Below, piece after piece: positions 56,001 through 63,458 of a DNA stretch of 64,000 nt. The stretch's first letter is position 1; each line of letters opens with the position of its first letter. The DNA comes from Flavobacteriales bacterium (GTDB taxonomy: Bacteria; Bacteroidota; Bacteroidia; Flavobacteriales; Flavobacteriaceae). The notes below the pieces were generated by a model that was given only the letters and a program-made list of their open reading frames with translations, ran no database searches and was not told the origin of the DNA. The DNA lies in NCBI GenBank assembly GCA_026993355.1, contig JALWTX010000015.1, positions 92,777-156,776 of the forward strand. Reading direction: 5' to 3'. The position numbers and the translations under genes are program-made.

Positions 56001-56217
56001 GGTTGTCAAAATTTTGCGTTGCTAGTGTCATGTTTAGTAGGATAATTGGTGTAAGCCGAAGTAATTTTTGTTGAGAACAAAGCAGATAATTTTCAGCATA
56101 GCCGTAGCTATGGTTAAAATTATTAATGCAGTTATCGGCTAAAAGAACGAGTGCTTGGTACCAAAATATTATACTGGACATGACACTTACCACCTGGGTT
56201 CAAAATTCTTGACAACC
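56001..56217. repeat. 217-bp imperfect palindrome with nested inverted repeats
   Basis: The terminal arms are GGTTGTCAAAATTTTG (56001-56016) and its near-complement at 56201-56217. Inside are perfect 10-bp arms AGTGTCATGT (56024-56033) and ACATGACACT (56178-56187). Further partial complementarity follows, and the centre is CATAGC-CGTA-GCTATG. The whole stretch could fold into one long hairpin. It has no credible ORF and resembles a MITE-like element, but no target-site duplication is obvious. Confidence 0.6.
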
Positions 56218-56235
56218 TATTCTGGACGGGGAGGC

Positions 56236-56253
56236 GGGTAATGACCGCAAACT
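56236..56253 (+). repeat. 18-bp direct repeat, copy 1
   Basis: GGGTAATGACCGCAAACT occurs here and again at 57482-57499 in the same orientation, followed in both by T-rich DNA. It brackets the broken toxin-antitoxin pair and the Rhs fragment. Confidence 0.7.
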
Positions 56254-56406
56254 ATAAGTATTTTTTTTTGACTTTGAAAGTAGTTTGTTATTTTTAACTT
56301 CCATAGGACACTGAGTGTTTTTTGTGAAGTATGAGCAAAAATGTATCGAAGTGTCCGGTGGCTTAGATGTACTCAGTCATCTAAGTATTCAAAAAAACAT
56401 TGAGAC

Positions 56407-56667
56407 TTATTTATCATAATGATAGCTACAGGAATCAATTCGTATTTCATCATCTGTATATTTATATACCAAACGAAGTTCTGAGGTAATTCTTCTGGAC
56501 CAATAACCTTGTAATTCACCTTTTAAGGCTTCTGTTTTCCCGATGCCTTAATAAGAAGTTCGCATACAACTTTTAAGTAATTTGTTTATACGCTTTAAGA
56601 TATTTTTATCTACTTTTTGCCAATATAAATAATCTTCCCAATATGAAGACGACCAAATCAATTTCAT
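56407..56667 (-). pseudogene. Txe/YoeB-family toxin, broken by a nonsense codon
   Basis: An 86-codon frame with the full layout of a Txe/YoeB endoribonuclease toxin. It opens MKLIWSSSYWEDYLYWQ and contains INKLLKSCMRTSY, then [20 protein letters not shown] and [15 protein letters not shown], ending SYHYDK. Codon 40 is TAA (56548-56550) exactly where the family has glutamate in ...(F/Y)EGIGKPE, so a single G-to-T change explains it. The rest is in frame. Its ATG overlaps the antitoxin stop in an ATGA, the usual arrangement for these modules. Confidence 0.85.
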
Positions 56668-56914
56668 TCCTCAATAAGATCTTTCTTAATCCCCCCACCT
56701 TGTTCAAGCTCAGCAATTGATTTTAATAAAATGCCTCTGTTTGGTCCTTTAAGCAAATAGGCAGTTTCTTTTAAAGAATTGTATTCCTCGAAGGGTATTA
56801 ATATCAAATTTTTTTTCCTTTTCTTTTGATAATAAGTCCATTTACATCATCTAGAACTTTATCCAGCCAATGTTTTAAGTTTGAGCGAAAATCTGTATAA
56901 TTTACTACATCTAT
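56664..56914 (-). pseudogene. Phd/YefM-family antitoxin, broken by a frameshift
   Basis: Antitoxin partner of the Txe-like toxin. The N-terminal part reads VVNYTDFRSNLKHWLDKVLDD and VNGLIIKRKGK, and the C-terminal part reads NLILIPFEEYNSLKETAYLL, then GPNRGILLKSIAELEQGGG. These lie in different frames, joined at a run of eight A (plus-strand T, 56809-56816) where nine would keep the frame. The expected initiator codon reads ATA at 56914. A -7 box TATTTTTG (56919-56926) stands directly upstream, so the original mRNA was nearly leaderless. Confidence 0.8.
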
Positions 56915-56997
56915 ATTGCAAAAATATAAAAAAGTACTTAATATTTGGTTTTTAATTATTTTGTAATTGATATTTCATATTGTTTTGTTTTTTCTAA

Positions 56998-57189
56998 TTA
57001 CCACACGATGGAATCGTGCGGTAGCGGGTAATAATGGTTTTCTTCGAATATTTTTATTTTGTGGGTTTCGGGGTCAAAGGTGTAGCTCAACCGGTTGTTG
57101 CCTAGGTGGTCTTTGCAATTGAGTTGAAAGTTGTCAAAAGTGCCTAGTGGAAAGTGCCAAGCGGAAAAGTGCGTGGATAGTAATCTCAT
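56998..57189 (-). pseudogene. Rhs-repeat-type core fragment
   Basis: A 63-codon frame whose second half, KDHLGNNRLSYTFDPE then KIKIFEENHYYP, is the conserved core of Bacteroidota Rhs/YD-repeat proteins, normally found just before the variable C-terminal toxin. The N-terminal 30 residues are not Rhs-like. The C-terminal end PLPHDSIVW is encoded by a hairpin repeat (56999-57023). The fragment is therefore a remnant with no full gene around it. Confidence 0.7.
56999..57023. repeat. TACCACACGA-type hairpin, copy 1
   Basis: Arms TACCACACGAT and ATCGTGCGGTA with a GGA loop, followed by GCGGG. It is a close relative of the hairpin at 57889-57916. Confidence 0.65.
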
Positions 57190-57251
57190 TTTACGACAAC
57201 TTTATTTGTTCAAACAATACATGGTAAAAATAGGAAATTTTTATTAAATCA

Positions 57252-57280
57252 TTACTTTTTTGCATCGACCAAAAAAGTAA
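57252..57280. repeat. TTACTTTTTTG/CAAAAAAGTAA hairpin repeat
   Basis: Perfect 11-bp arms with loop CATCGAC, followed by CAAAAAGG. It is similar in layout to the hairpin at 55871-55892. Confidence 0.6.
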
Positions 57281-57481
57281 CAAAAAGGTCTAGCCTTACG
57301 AAACTTTTCCTAAATTTTACGTTCCACTCCCTAGACAATCTGAACTCGCACAAACCTTTTAATAATGTATTGTAATTTCTGAATATTTTTGTTTTTAATG
57401 CATGCTTTGGTTTAGCTCGAACAGTAGATTGTCCTTTACGTCCGTTCCACTCAGATTATACGTAAAGCCTTCGTATGGCAG

Positions 57482-57499
57482 GGGTAATGACCGCAAACT
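57482..57499 (+). repeat. 18-bp direct repeat, copy 2
   Basis: Second copy of GGGTAATGACCGCAAACT, 1,246 bp from the first and in the same orientation. Confidence 0.7.
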
Positions 57500-57831
57500 T
57501 CCGGCATTTTTTTTCTCACTTTTTGATGTAAGATTTTGGTTTTTCAATTACTTCTCAATTTTGGATGTTTTTTTTGAAAAAATCTTAAAAATACCATTTC
57601 AAAATCTTAATAAAATAAGTAGCGCAAGATGTATGGCCGTTTTTAACCGTTAAAAACGGATAATGCTCAGCAACCAACCGGATGAAAACGAAATTAACCC
57701 CTTAATTCATAAACTCAATGCTTACCAAAAAACATTTATTGGATGAAAAGAAAAATTTTAAACAAAAAAATCCACTCAAAATAAGTAGCTTTTTTGGGTT
57801 TTTAGTTTTGTTTTATCACACATAGGATGGA

Positions 57832-58263
57832 ATGCTATACAATCGCGCACCAGCTGGGGTAGCGGGGGTAGCTAGTAGAAATATTAGACTACCACACGAA
57901 AGGATTCGTGTGGTAGCGGGACATGGCAATGTTGTAAAAGATCCTTTGGATGCCATTATCGAACAATTTAACGAGCAGTGGTTCAGCGGTTGGGAAGCGA
58001 CTCCGGAAGACCAACGTATTGTGTTGTTGCAACTGATTCAGAAAATCAAGGAACACCCGGACTATCAAAGTAAATTTGCCGATAATAAAGACCGCCAAAA
58101 CCGCGATTTGACCTTTAAGAAAATTTTAGATGATGTGATGTTGAAAAAACGCCGCCAAGATGCCGATTTATACAAACTTTACAGTAAAGACGAAGGTTTT
58201 TATCGTGCCTTTTTTGACACGATGAAACGTTTGTCGGAAATGGATTTGCCGGATGCGGGATAA
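57832..58263 (+). pseudogene. C-terminal fragment of a type I restriction enzyme R subunit (HsdR)
   Basis: The open frame has 143 codons. From about 57924 it matches the HsdR C-terminal domain: PLDAIIEQFNEQWFSGWEATPEDQR, then KIKEHPDYQSKFADN, DRQNRDLTFKKILDDVML and KLYSKDEGFYRAFFDTMKRLSEM. The helicase and nuclease parts (about 900 residues) are missing. The first 30 codons come from repeat DNA, including the hairpin at 57889-57916, so the ATG at 57832 is fortuitous. No hsdM or hsdS is nearby. The fragment is unlikely to function in restriction. Confidence 0.8.
57889..57916. repeat. TACCACACGA-type hairpin, copy 2
   Basis: A perfect 12-bp stem with an AGGA loop, followed by CGGG. It lies immediately before the HsdR-like segment. 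A degenerate third copy may be present around 57818-57865 (GGATGGAAT and GGGGTAGCGGGG). Confidence 0.7.
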
Positions 58264-58384
58264 AAATGTGGAGTTGTTTTTGTAAGATTTAATAAAAGCT
58301 TAAAAAAATCATTTTCTTTAAGGTATAGTTTTATTAAATTTAAACACTAATTAATTAGTATTTAAACGCTTAAAAATATTAATT

Positions 58385-59683
58385 ATGAAAACAGCTGCTT
58401 TTTTATTCACACTAAACTTTTTATTATCCGGTTTTATATCTGCTCAACAAACTTATGTTCCGGATGACAATTTTGAACATTACCTCGAAACCCACGATGC
58501 CGTAGGCCATACCGTAGCTGTAGGTGATGCCAGTAGTATGGGTAACGGGGTGGATTATGATGATTATGTTTTGACATCGCGGATAAATCAGGTTAATATA
58601 ATTGATGTCAGGGGATTAAATATTGCGGATTTGACCGGAATAGAAGATTTTGTTGCACTACAAGAACTTTGGTGTGGACACAATCAGTTAACCCATTTAG
58701 ATTTGAGTCAGAATACAGCATTAAAAGAATTAGCTTGTGGCTATAATCAATTAAATAGTCTGAATATTAGTCAGAATACAGCTTTAGAAAATTTATATTG
58801 TTTTAGCAATCCTTTAGGCACTTTAAATATTACACATAATACGTCATTAGTCAAATTAAATTGTTCAGAAGATCAATTGGCCGATTTAGATATTTCGCAA
58901 AATGTTAATTTAGAAGAATTGACTTGTTCACTTAATCAACTAACTGCTTTAGATATTAGTCATAATGTCAATTTGAAAGTATTGGATTGTAAGTTAAATC
59001 AAATTAATAATTTGAATATCAGTTTTAATACCGGTTTAATTTCTTTGGATATTGAAGATAATCATATTTCAAATTTAGACATAAGTCAAAATGCAAATTT
59101 ATGGGAACTATATTGCAGAAACAACCAATTGAACAACCTCGATGTAAGTCATAATCCAAATTTGCATTATCTATATTGCTATAATAATCAAATAACGACT
59201 TTAAGTATAACAAATAATCCTTTGCTTATCGGTTTTTTATGTTTCAACAACCACTTAAACTATTTAGATTTGAGAAATGGTCATAATACAACATTAACAA
59301 ATTTTGATGCAAAAAATAATCCAGATTTAACCTGTGTTTTTGTAGATGATAAGGTTTATATGACTAATCATTGGCCTAATGCGATTGATAGTAGTGCTCA
59401 TTATGTTGAGACCCAAGCAGAATGTGATGCTCTGCATTTGGATGAAAATTTTGAGGCGCTGATCAAAGTTTATCCTAATCCCTTTAGGAATTATTTAAAT
59501 ATTGAAGTTCCGGATAAAACCCGGATAAAAACTATTAGCCTTGAAAATATACAGGGACAAAGACTTTATCAATCGGAATTTTTGCCGTCTATTGATTTAA
59601 ATAATTTGACTGCCGGTGTTTATTTTTTAAGTATTGAAAGTCAATCCGGTCAGCAGGCCGTTTTTAAATTAGTAAAAGAATAA
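58385..59683 (+). CDS. Secreted leucine-rich-repeat protein with T9SS sorting domain
   Basis: A 432-residue secreted protein with a signal peptide (ending LSGFISAQ). An N-terminal segment with YVPDDNFEHYLETHDA is typical of Bacteroidota internalin-like proteins. It is followed by about ten leucine-rich repeats of 21 residues with the consensus LDISQNxNLxxLxCxxNQLxx (about 85-300). A short linker has CVFVDDKVYM. A type IX sorting domain (about 360-432) begins IKVYPNPFRNYLNI and ends QAVFKLVKE. It is the only intact gene in the 55-60 kb accessory stretch. A role in surface adhesion is a guess. Confidence 0.9.
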   Translation: MKTAAFLFTLNFLLSGFISAQQTYVPDDNFEHYLETHDAVGHTVAVGDASSMGNGVDYDDYVLTSRINQVNIIDVRGLNIADLTGIEDFVALQELWCGHNQLTHLDLSQNTALKELACGYNQLNSLNISQNTALENLYCFSNPLGTLNITHNTSLVKLNCSEDQLADLDISQNVNLEELTCSLNQLTALDISHNVNLKVLDCKLNQINNLNISFNTGLISLDIEDNHISNLDISQNANLWELYCRNNQLNNLDVSHNPNLHYLYCYNNQITTLSITNNPLLIGFLCFNNHLNYLDLRNGHNTTLTNFDAKNNPDLTCVFVDDKVYMTNHWPNAIDSSAHYVETQAECDALHLDENFEALIKVYPNPFRNYLNIEVPDKTRIKTISLENIQGQRLYQSEFLPSIDLNNLTAGVYFLSIESQSGQQAVFKLVKE

Positions 59684-59737
59684 ATAGGCAGGTAACCACA
59701 AATGTTCCGTTTTTTATAGTAATTGCATTTGGTTCTT

Positions 59738-60150
59738 AAGGTTTGTCATTCCGACAGAGCTTTGCTGACGATAGAAAGCAACACGATGAGGAATCTCTAA
59801 ATCTTAAATGAGATTTCTCAGTCGTGCTTCTTTCGAAATGACAAAAGAGATTTCTCCTCGTTCCTTCGTCACTCGTTCGAAATGACAAAAGGGATATTTC
59901 CATTAAAAACTTTTGTATGGGGGAGATGGTTGTAAACTCAGCGTTTTATATAATTATATAGCTGCTTGTCATTTCGAACGTAGTGAGAAATCTCAATTAA
60001 ATCATATGTGGTATAATTAGATTTCTCGTCGTTCCTAACGTCACTCTGTCGAAATGACAGGGGTAGAGATTCCTCCTCGTTCCTTCATCCCTCGTTCGAA
60101 ATGAGAAAAGAGATTTCTGCTTGTTTATTCGTCACTCGTTCGATAAGTGA
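59738..60150. repeat. Cluster of dispersed palindromic repeats (second cluster)
   Basis: About six or seven units of the TGTCATTTCGA ... GAGAAATCTCA family in both orientations, the same family as 55305-55750. No gene is supported between 59684 and 60211. Confidence 0.8.
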
Positions 60151-60211
60151 GATGGCACCCATGTGAGCCAGGGTCGAATTAATGGTTAAGAAATATGGAC
60201 TATAGTTAGTC

Positions 60212-60778
60212 TTAATCATACTTATAGCCTTTTCCTTGGTCTTCTTCCAATTCGACGCCCAAACCATTCATAATTCGGTTAACAAAATTAAAATAACTAA
60301 TGATTAATGTGGCATCTAAAATTGCCAAGTCGGAAAAACCTTGCTCTTTTAATGGCGCAACAAAAAGACTTTCTTTTTTAGTTTTTTCCGGATATTTGGT
60401 TAAAGTCCAAGCATAATCACATAGCAATCTATCCGCTTCCGAAAGTGGTAATTTGGTATAATCTGTTTTTAATTGGGCTATTTTTTTTTCGTCTTTCCAA
60501 AAATGATTTAAAGCAGCACCATGATGTGCCTGACAATAGTTACATCCGGTTGCAACTGACACAATAGTGGCTATCATTTCACGTTGGTATCGCTTAAGTG
60601 GCGATTTGCCGTAAAGCAGGTGGATATATAAGTCCATATGATGGACAATAGATTCGGGGTTAAGGCTTTGTGCCATATGAACATTAGCCAATTTTCCTCT
60701 TTTTTTTGAAATATCTTCATAAATTTCTTTAAGCCGACCTTCTGCCTCTTTTTCAGAAATGATTTTTATAAAAGCCAT
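60212..60778 (-). CDS. AhpD-like peroxidase-related protein
   Basis: A 188-residue carboxymuconolactone-decarboxylase/AhpD-fold protein of the peroxidase-related group. The redox CxxC lies in SVATGCNYCQAHHGAALNHF, with the nearby histidines expected in the proton relay. LKRYQREMIATIVSV precedes it. Such proteins act as disulfide reductants or weak peroxidases. The actual partner is not known here. It starts a compact minus-strand group with DUF4268, DUF2007 and Bcp genes, with bcp most upstream. The start is 11 bp after the DUF4268 stop. Confidence 0.88.
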   Translation of the reverse strand: MAFIKIISEKEAEGRLKEIYEDISKKRGKLANVHMAQSLNPESIVHHMDLYIHLLYGKSPLKRYQREMIATIVSVATGCNYCQAHHGAALNHFWKDEKKIAQLKTDYTKLPLSEADRLLCDYAWTLTKYPEKTKKESLFVAPLKEQGFSDLAILDATLIISYFNFVNRIMNGLGVELEEDQGKGYKYD

Positions 60779-60789
60779 TGTATCTAAAA

Positions 60790-61218
60790 TTATATATCTT
60801 TAATAAAATCTTGGTGTTCTTTGAATACTTTTTCGAGTTTGGGCATGTTTTCGTTAAAAAAACGATAGATGTCATGCCATGAGTCCTTATTATGGATGCT
60901 TACACCGGGTAGTTCTTTGTAAATTCGGCTGATGACTTTGCCATTTTCGAGCCGGTATTCAGGATCAAAAATTAAGCCCGGAACCGCTTCGGTGAGAAGC
61001 GGTTTTAGGGCTAAAAATTTGTCGAAATAAGCTTCGCGAAATAAGGGATCTTTCATTTCAATATCAATCATAACAGCCGCTTTTTTGCGATCGGCATGAA
61101 ATTTAAGCGACAGATCCTTTATTTTGGTGTTATACAGTAACCACTTGCGCGGAAAGGATTTACCAAAACTGGTCCAAAATTCTTTCCGTAATCGTGCTGA
61201 TTCTTCTTTGCTAAACAA
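60790..61218 (-). CDS. DUF4268 domain-containing protein
   Basis: A 142-residue cytoplasmic protein. The DUF4268 pattern is visible in LRKEFWTSFGKSFPRKWLLYNTKIKDLSLKFHADRKKAAVMIDIE and in the C-terminal WHDIYRFFNENMPKLEKVF. In other proteins this domain is found at the C-terminus of nuclease-like polypeptides. Alone it has no known activity. It lies in a tight minus-strand cluster, 11 bp from each neighbour. Confidence 0.8.
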   Translation of the reverse strand: MFSKEESARLRKEFWTSFGKSFPRKWLLYNTKIKDLSLKFHADRKKAAVMIDIEMKDPLFREAYFDKFLALKPLLTEAVPGLIFDPEYRLENGKVISRIYKELPGVSIHNKDSWHDIYRFFNENMPKLEKVFKEHQDFIKDI

Positions 61219-61229
61219 TCTAATGATTT

Positions 61230-61460
61230 TTAATCAAAGTTTTTTTCAATCAATTCTTTGGCTTTGTCAGCATATTCTTTTGGTACCAAGATATCGACAT
61301 CGGCAATAGGGGTATCCGGAAACAAGCTATTAGAGTTAACATTGCTTAGCTGTACCGGGATGTTTTCGACTTCCAACAAATTTTTGATGAGCTGGGCTTC
61401 CATGCCGTCTTCGCAGCTCCATACTTTGATCCATTCGTAATTTTGTTCTTGATTATTCAT
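61230..61460 (-). CDS. DUF2007 domain-containing small protein
   Basis: A 76-residue protein of the DUF2007 (putative signal-transducing) family, with the signature WSCEDGMEAQLIKNLLEVENIPVQL and the C-terminal DVDILVPKEYADKAKELIE. It is related to PII-like small alpha/beta folds and its function is unknown. Its start overlaps the bcp stop by eight bases. Confidence 0.85.
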   Translation of the reverse strand: MNNQEQNYEWIKVWSCEDGMEAQLIKNLLEVENIPVQLSNVNSNSLFPDTPIADVDILVPKEYADKAKELIEKNFD

Positions 61461-61914
61461 ATAATGCTAATATTTGATTGGTATGTTCTTTTGTTTTTAC
61501 CTTTTTAATAATATGTTCAATAATGCCATTTTCATCAATTATGAAAGTTGTCCGGTGTACCCCTTCATATTCACGTCCATACATTTTTTTAGGTCCCCAC
61601 ACATCATATAATTTGATAATCTTTTTTTCTTCATCGGGAATAAGTGAAAATGGAATGTTGTATTTTTCTTTAAAACGCCGTTCTCTTTTTTCGTCATCGG
61701 GGCTAACACCTAGTACGTCAAAACCTTTGGCCGTCAGTAAATCGTAATGCGTTGCCAAGTCAACAGTTTCGGCAGTACATCCGGGGGTTAGAGCTTTGGG
61801 AAAAAAATATAAAATCAATTTTTTTCCTTTAAAATCGGTTAATTTGACGGTTTCACCCATACAATTCTTAGCTTCAAAATAGGGGGCAGGATCGCCTACT
61901 TTCAGGTGTGTCAT
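61453..61914 (-). CDS. bcp: Thioredoxin-dependent thiol peroxidase, Bcp-type peroxiredoxin
   Basis: A 153-residue PrxQ/Bcp peroxiredoxin that reduces hydroperoxides. The peroxidatic cysteine is in ALTPGCTAETVDL. The resolving Cys five residues later, usual in E. coli Bcp, is replaced (TVD), so this is a one-Cys or alternative-resolving form. The ATG at 61914 is preferred over the upstream in-frame start at 62013 because the extension is not Prx-like and would overlap the divergent nth. It begins the four-gene minus-strand group. Confidence 0.92.
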   Translation of the reverse strand: MTHLKVGDPAPYFEAKNCMGETVKLTDFKGKKLILYFFPKALTPGCTAETVDLATHYDLLTAKGFDVLGVSPDDEKRERRFKEKYNIPFSLIPDEEKKIIKLYDVWGPKKMYGREYEGVHRTTFIIDENGIIEHIIKKVKTKEHTNQILALYE

Positions 61915-61954
61915 AATTGTCTTACTTTTGTATTTATACAAAGATACAAAATAA

Positions 61955-62587
61955 ATGACGAAAAAAGAAAAAGTAAAAATTATCATGGATACTTTACAAG
62001 AATTGTATCCCAATCCGCCTATTCCGTTAGATCATACCAATACTTTTACCTTTTTGATTGCAGTTTTACTTTCGGCACGGACGACCGATAAAATGGTCAA
62101 TAAAGTGACCCCCGAACTGTTTCGATTGGCAGATAATCCGTACGATATGCAAAAATTAAGTGTCGAACAAATACGGGAAATTATTAAGCCGGTGGGTTTG
62201 TCACCGCAAAAAGCCAAGGCTATTAAAGGCTTATCTGAAATTTTGGTCGAAAAATACCAAGGTAAAGTGCCACATACTTTTGAAGATTTGGAATCTTTGC
62301 CCGGTGTAGGCCATAAGACTGCCAGTGTAATTATGAGTCAGGCATTCGGACAGCCTGCTTTTCCGGTCGATACCCATATACACCGCTTAATGACCCAATG
62401 GGGCTTAACCAATGGCAAAAGTGTTGAGCAAACCGAAAAGGATGCCAAGCGTTTATTTCCCAAAGAAAAATGGAACGATTTGCATTTGCAAATGATTTAT
62501 TACGGGCGCGAATATGCGCCAGCCCGCGGTTACAGGCCGGAAAAAGATTATATCATGCGACGACTCAAACCGGCAAAGAAAGCTTAA
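61955..62587 (+). CDS. nth: Endonuclease III homologue without the iron-sulfur cluster
   Basis: A 210-residue HhH-GPD DNA glycosylase/AP lyase that removes oxidised pyrimidines. The helix-hairpin-helix LPGVGHKTASVIM carries the catalytic lysine, and FPVDTHIHRL the catalytic aspartate. The C-terminus, normally Cys-x6-Cys-x2-Cys-x5-Cys, has no cysteines (YGREYAPARGYRPEKDYI), so no [4Fe-4S] cluster can form. I recall that many flavobacterial Nth proteins share this. It is divergent from bcp, with only 40 bp between start codons. Confidence 0.93.
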   Translation: MTKKEKVKIIMDTLQELYPNPPIPLDHTNTFTFLIAVLLSARTTDKMVNKVTPELFRLADNPYDMQKLSVEQIREIIKPVGLSPQKAKAIKGLSEILVEKYQGKVPHTFEDLESLPGVGHKTASVIMSQAFGQPAFPVDTHIHRLMTQWGLTNGKSVEQTEKDAKRLFPKEKWNDLHLQMIYYGREYAPARGYRPEKDYIMRRLKPAKKA

Positions 62588-62650
62588 CGTATTTTTAAAT
62601 ATTAGGTGTATTTATAAAATATGTAAGCTGATGACTAGTACTAAATAACT

Positions 62651-62680
62651 AAAGAAGCTGCCACATTGGGCAGCCTCTTT
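62651..62680 (-). terminator. Hairpin after the sigma-factor unit
   Basis: A 12-bp stem with one G-U pair on the minus strand (62651-62662 with 62669-62680) and a 6-nt loop, 18 bp past the small ORF stop at 62698. The T tract is weak. Confidence 0.55.
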
Positions 62681-62697
62681 GGCGACACTTATTCTAA

Positions 62698-62823
62698 CTA
62701 GTTATAAATCAGAATAAATTTATCTAACATTTTAGAATGGACCACTTGCATGGCTTGGCTGTAAGCAATGGCCAGTGCAATACGCCATTGAAGTTGGGGG
62801 GGCATAGGATAGTTTTGAGGCAT
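62698..62823 (-). CDS. 41-residue small protein downstream of an ECF sigma factor
   Basis: An open frame with ATG at 62823 and TAG at 62698, 53 bp after the sigma-factor stop and just before a hairpin. It opens MPQNYPMPPQLQWRIALAIAY and ends QVVHSKMLDKFILIYN. The N-terminus is proline-rich and the C-terminal two thirds looks like an amphipathic helix. There is no signal peptide. The codons look like those of neighbouring genes. I do not recognise it and the case rests on position and composition. Confidence 0.5.
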   Translation of the reverse strand: MPQNYPMPPQLQWRIALAIAYSQAMQVVHSKMLDKFILIYN

Positions 62824-62876
62824 AAGCTTTTATTTTTTTAATATTAACGCCCCAAATTTTGTTTTAGTATATTTTG

Positions 62877-63458
62877 TCAGATAAATTGCACGTTATTTTT
62901 TTGAATAATTTTTCGTAAGTTAATCAGAGCATACCGCATGCGTCCCAAGGCTGTGTTGATACTGACATTGGTTTTTTCGGCAATCTCAATAAAAGACAAT
63001 TCGTCATAGATCCGCATCTTTAGCACTGTTTTTTGGTCTTGAGGTAATTGTTCTATAAGATGTCTAATTTTTTTTACCATTTGCTGATGGATCATTTGGT
63101 TTTCGGCATCTAAAGCTTGATCATGCAGGATGTCAAACATAGAGAAATCTTCTGTGCCATATACATTTTTCATTTTATTTTTCTTGCGGTAATAGTCAAT
63201 AATTAAGTTATGGGCAATACGAATAACCCAAGATAAAAATTTTCCCTCCTCAATGTATTTGCCTTTTTTGAGGGTTCTGACAACTTTAAAAAGGGTGTCT
63301 TGAAACAAATCTTCGGTGAGTTCGCGGTCATGAACTTTGGAATAAATAAAACCGAAAATTTTGTCGCGATGTCGATTTAAAAGTGTTTCTAAAACTTGTT
63401 CATTGCCTTGGATGTAGCTGGCTACCAATTCGGAATCCGAGTAAATTTTTTTTGACAT
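62877..63458 (-). CDS. ECF-type RNA polymerase sigma factor
   Basis: A 193-residue group 4 sigma factor. The region 2 segment covers SYIQGNEQVLETLLNRHRDKIFGFI and the conserved LTEDLFQDTLFKV. Region 2.4 includes FLSWVIRIAHNLIIDYYRKKN. Region 4 has QLPQDQKTVLKMRIYDELSFIEIAEKTNVSINTALGRMRYAL as its helix-turn-helix. The ATG at 63458 is preferred over an upstream TTG at 63485. No anti-sigma gene is adjacent, but a 41-residue ORF follows. The regulon is unknown. Confidence 0.9.
   Translation of the reverse strand: MSKKIYSDSELVASYIQGNEQVLETLLNRHRDKIFGFIYSKVHDRELTEDLFQDTLFKVVRTLKKGKYIEEGKFLSWVIRIAHNLIIDYYRKKNKMKNVYGTEDFSMFDILHDQALDAENQMIHQQMVKKIRHLIEQLPQDQKTVLKMRIYDELSFIEIAEKTNVSINTALGRMRYALINLRKIIQKNNVQFI

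Larger units (their letters stand above)
57190..57831. other. Gene-poor accessory DNA with repeats
   Basis: No supported gene. It contains the hairpin at 57252-57280 (TTACTTTTTTG/CAAAAAAGTAA), the second copy of the 18-bp repeat at 57482-57499, and a 27-codon open frame at 57663-57746 that reads like a protein tail but is too short to identify. Confidence 0.5.

Noticed and set aside
55990-56193. 67-codon minus-strand ORF
   Set aside because: It spans the 217-bp imperfect palindrome and is explained by that structure.
57402-57653. 83-codon plus-strand ORF
   Set aside because: The translation is low-complexity and Phe/Ser-rich, and it includes the 18-bp repeat. No domain is visible.
57663-57746. 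27-codon plus-strand ORF reading MLSNQPDENEINPLIHKLNA
   Set aside because: It looks like a protein tail, but it is too short to assign and has no start context, so it is left as a possible remnant only.
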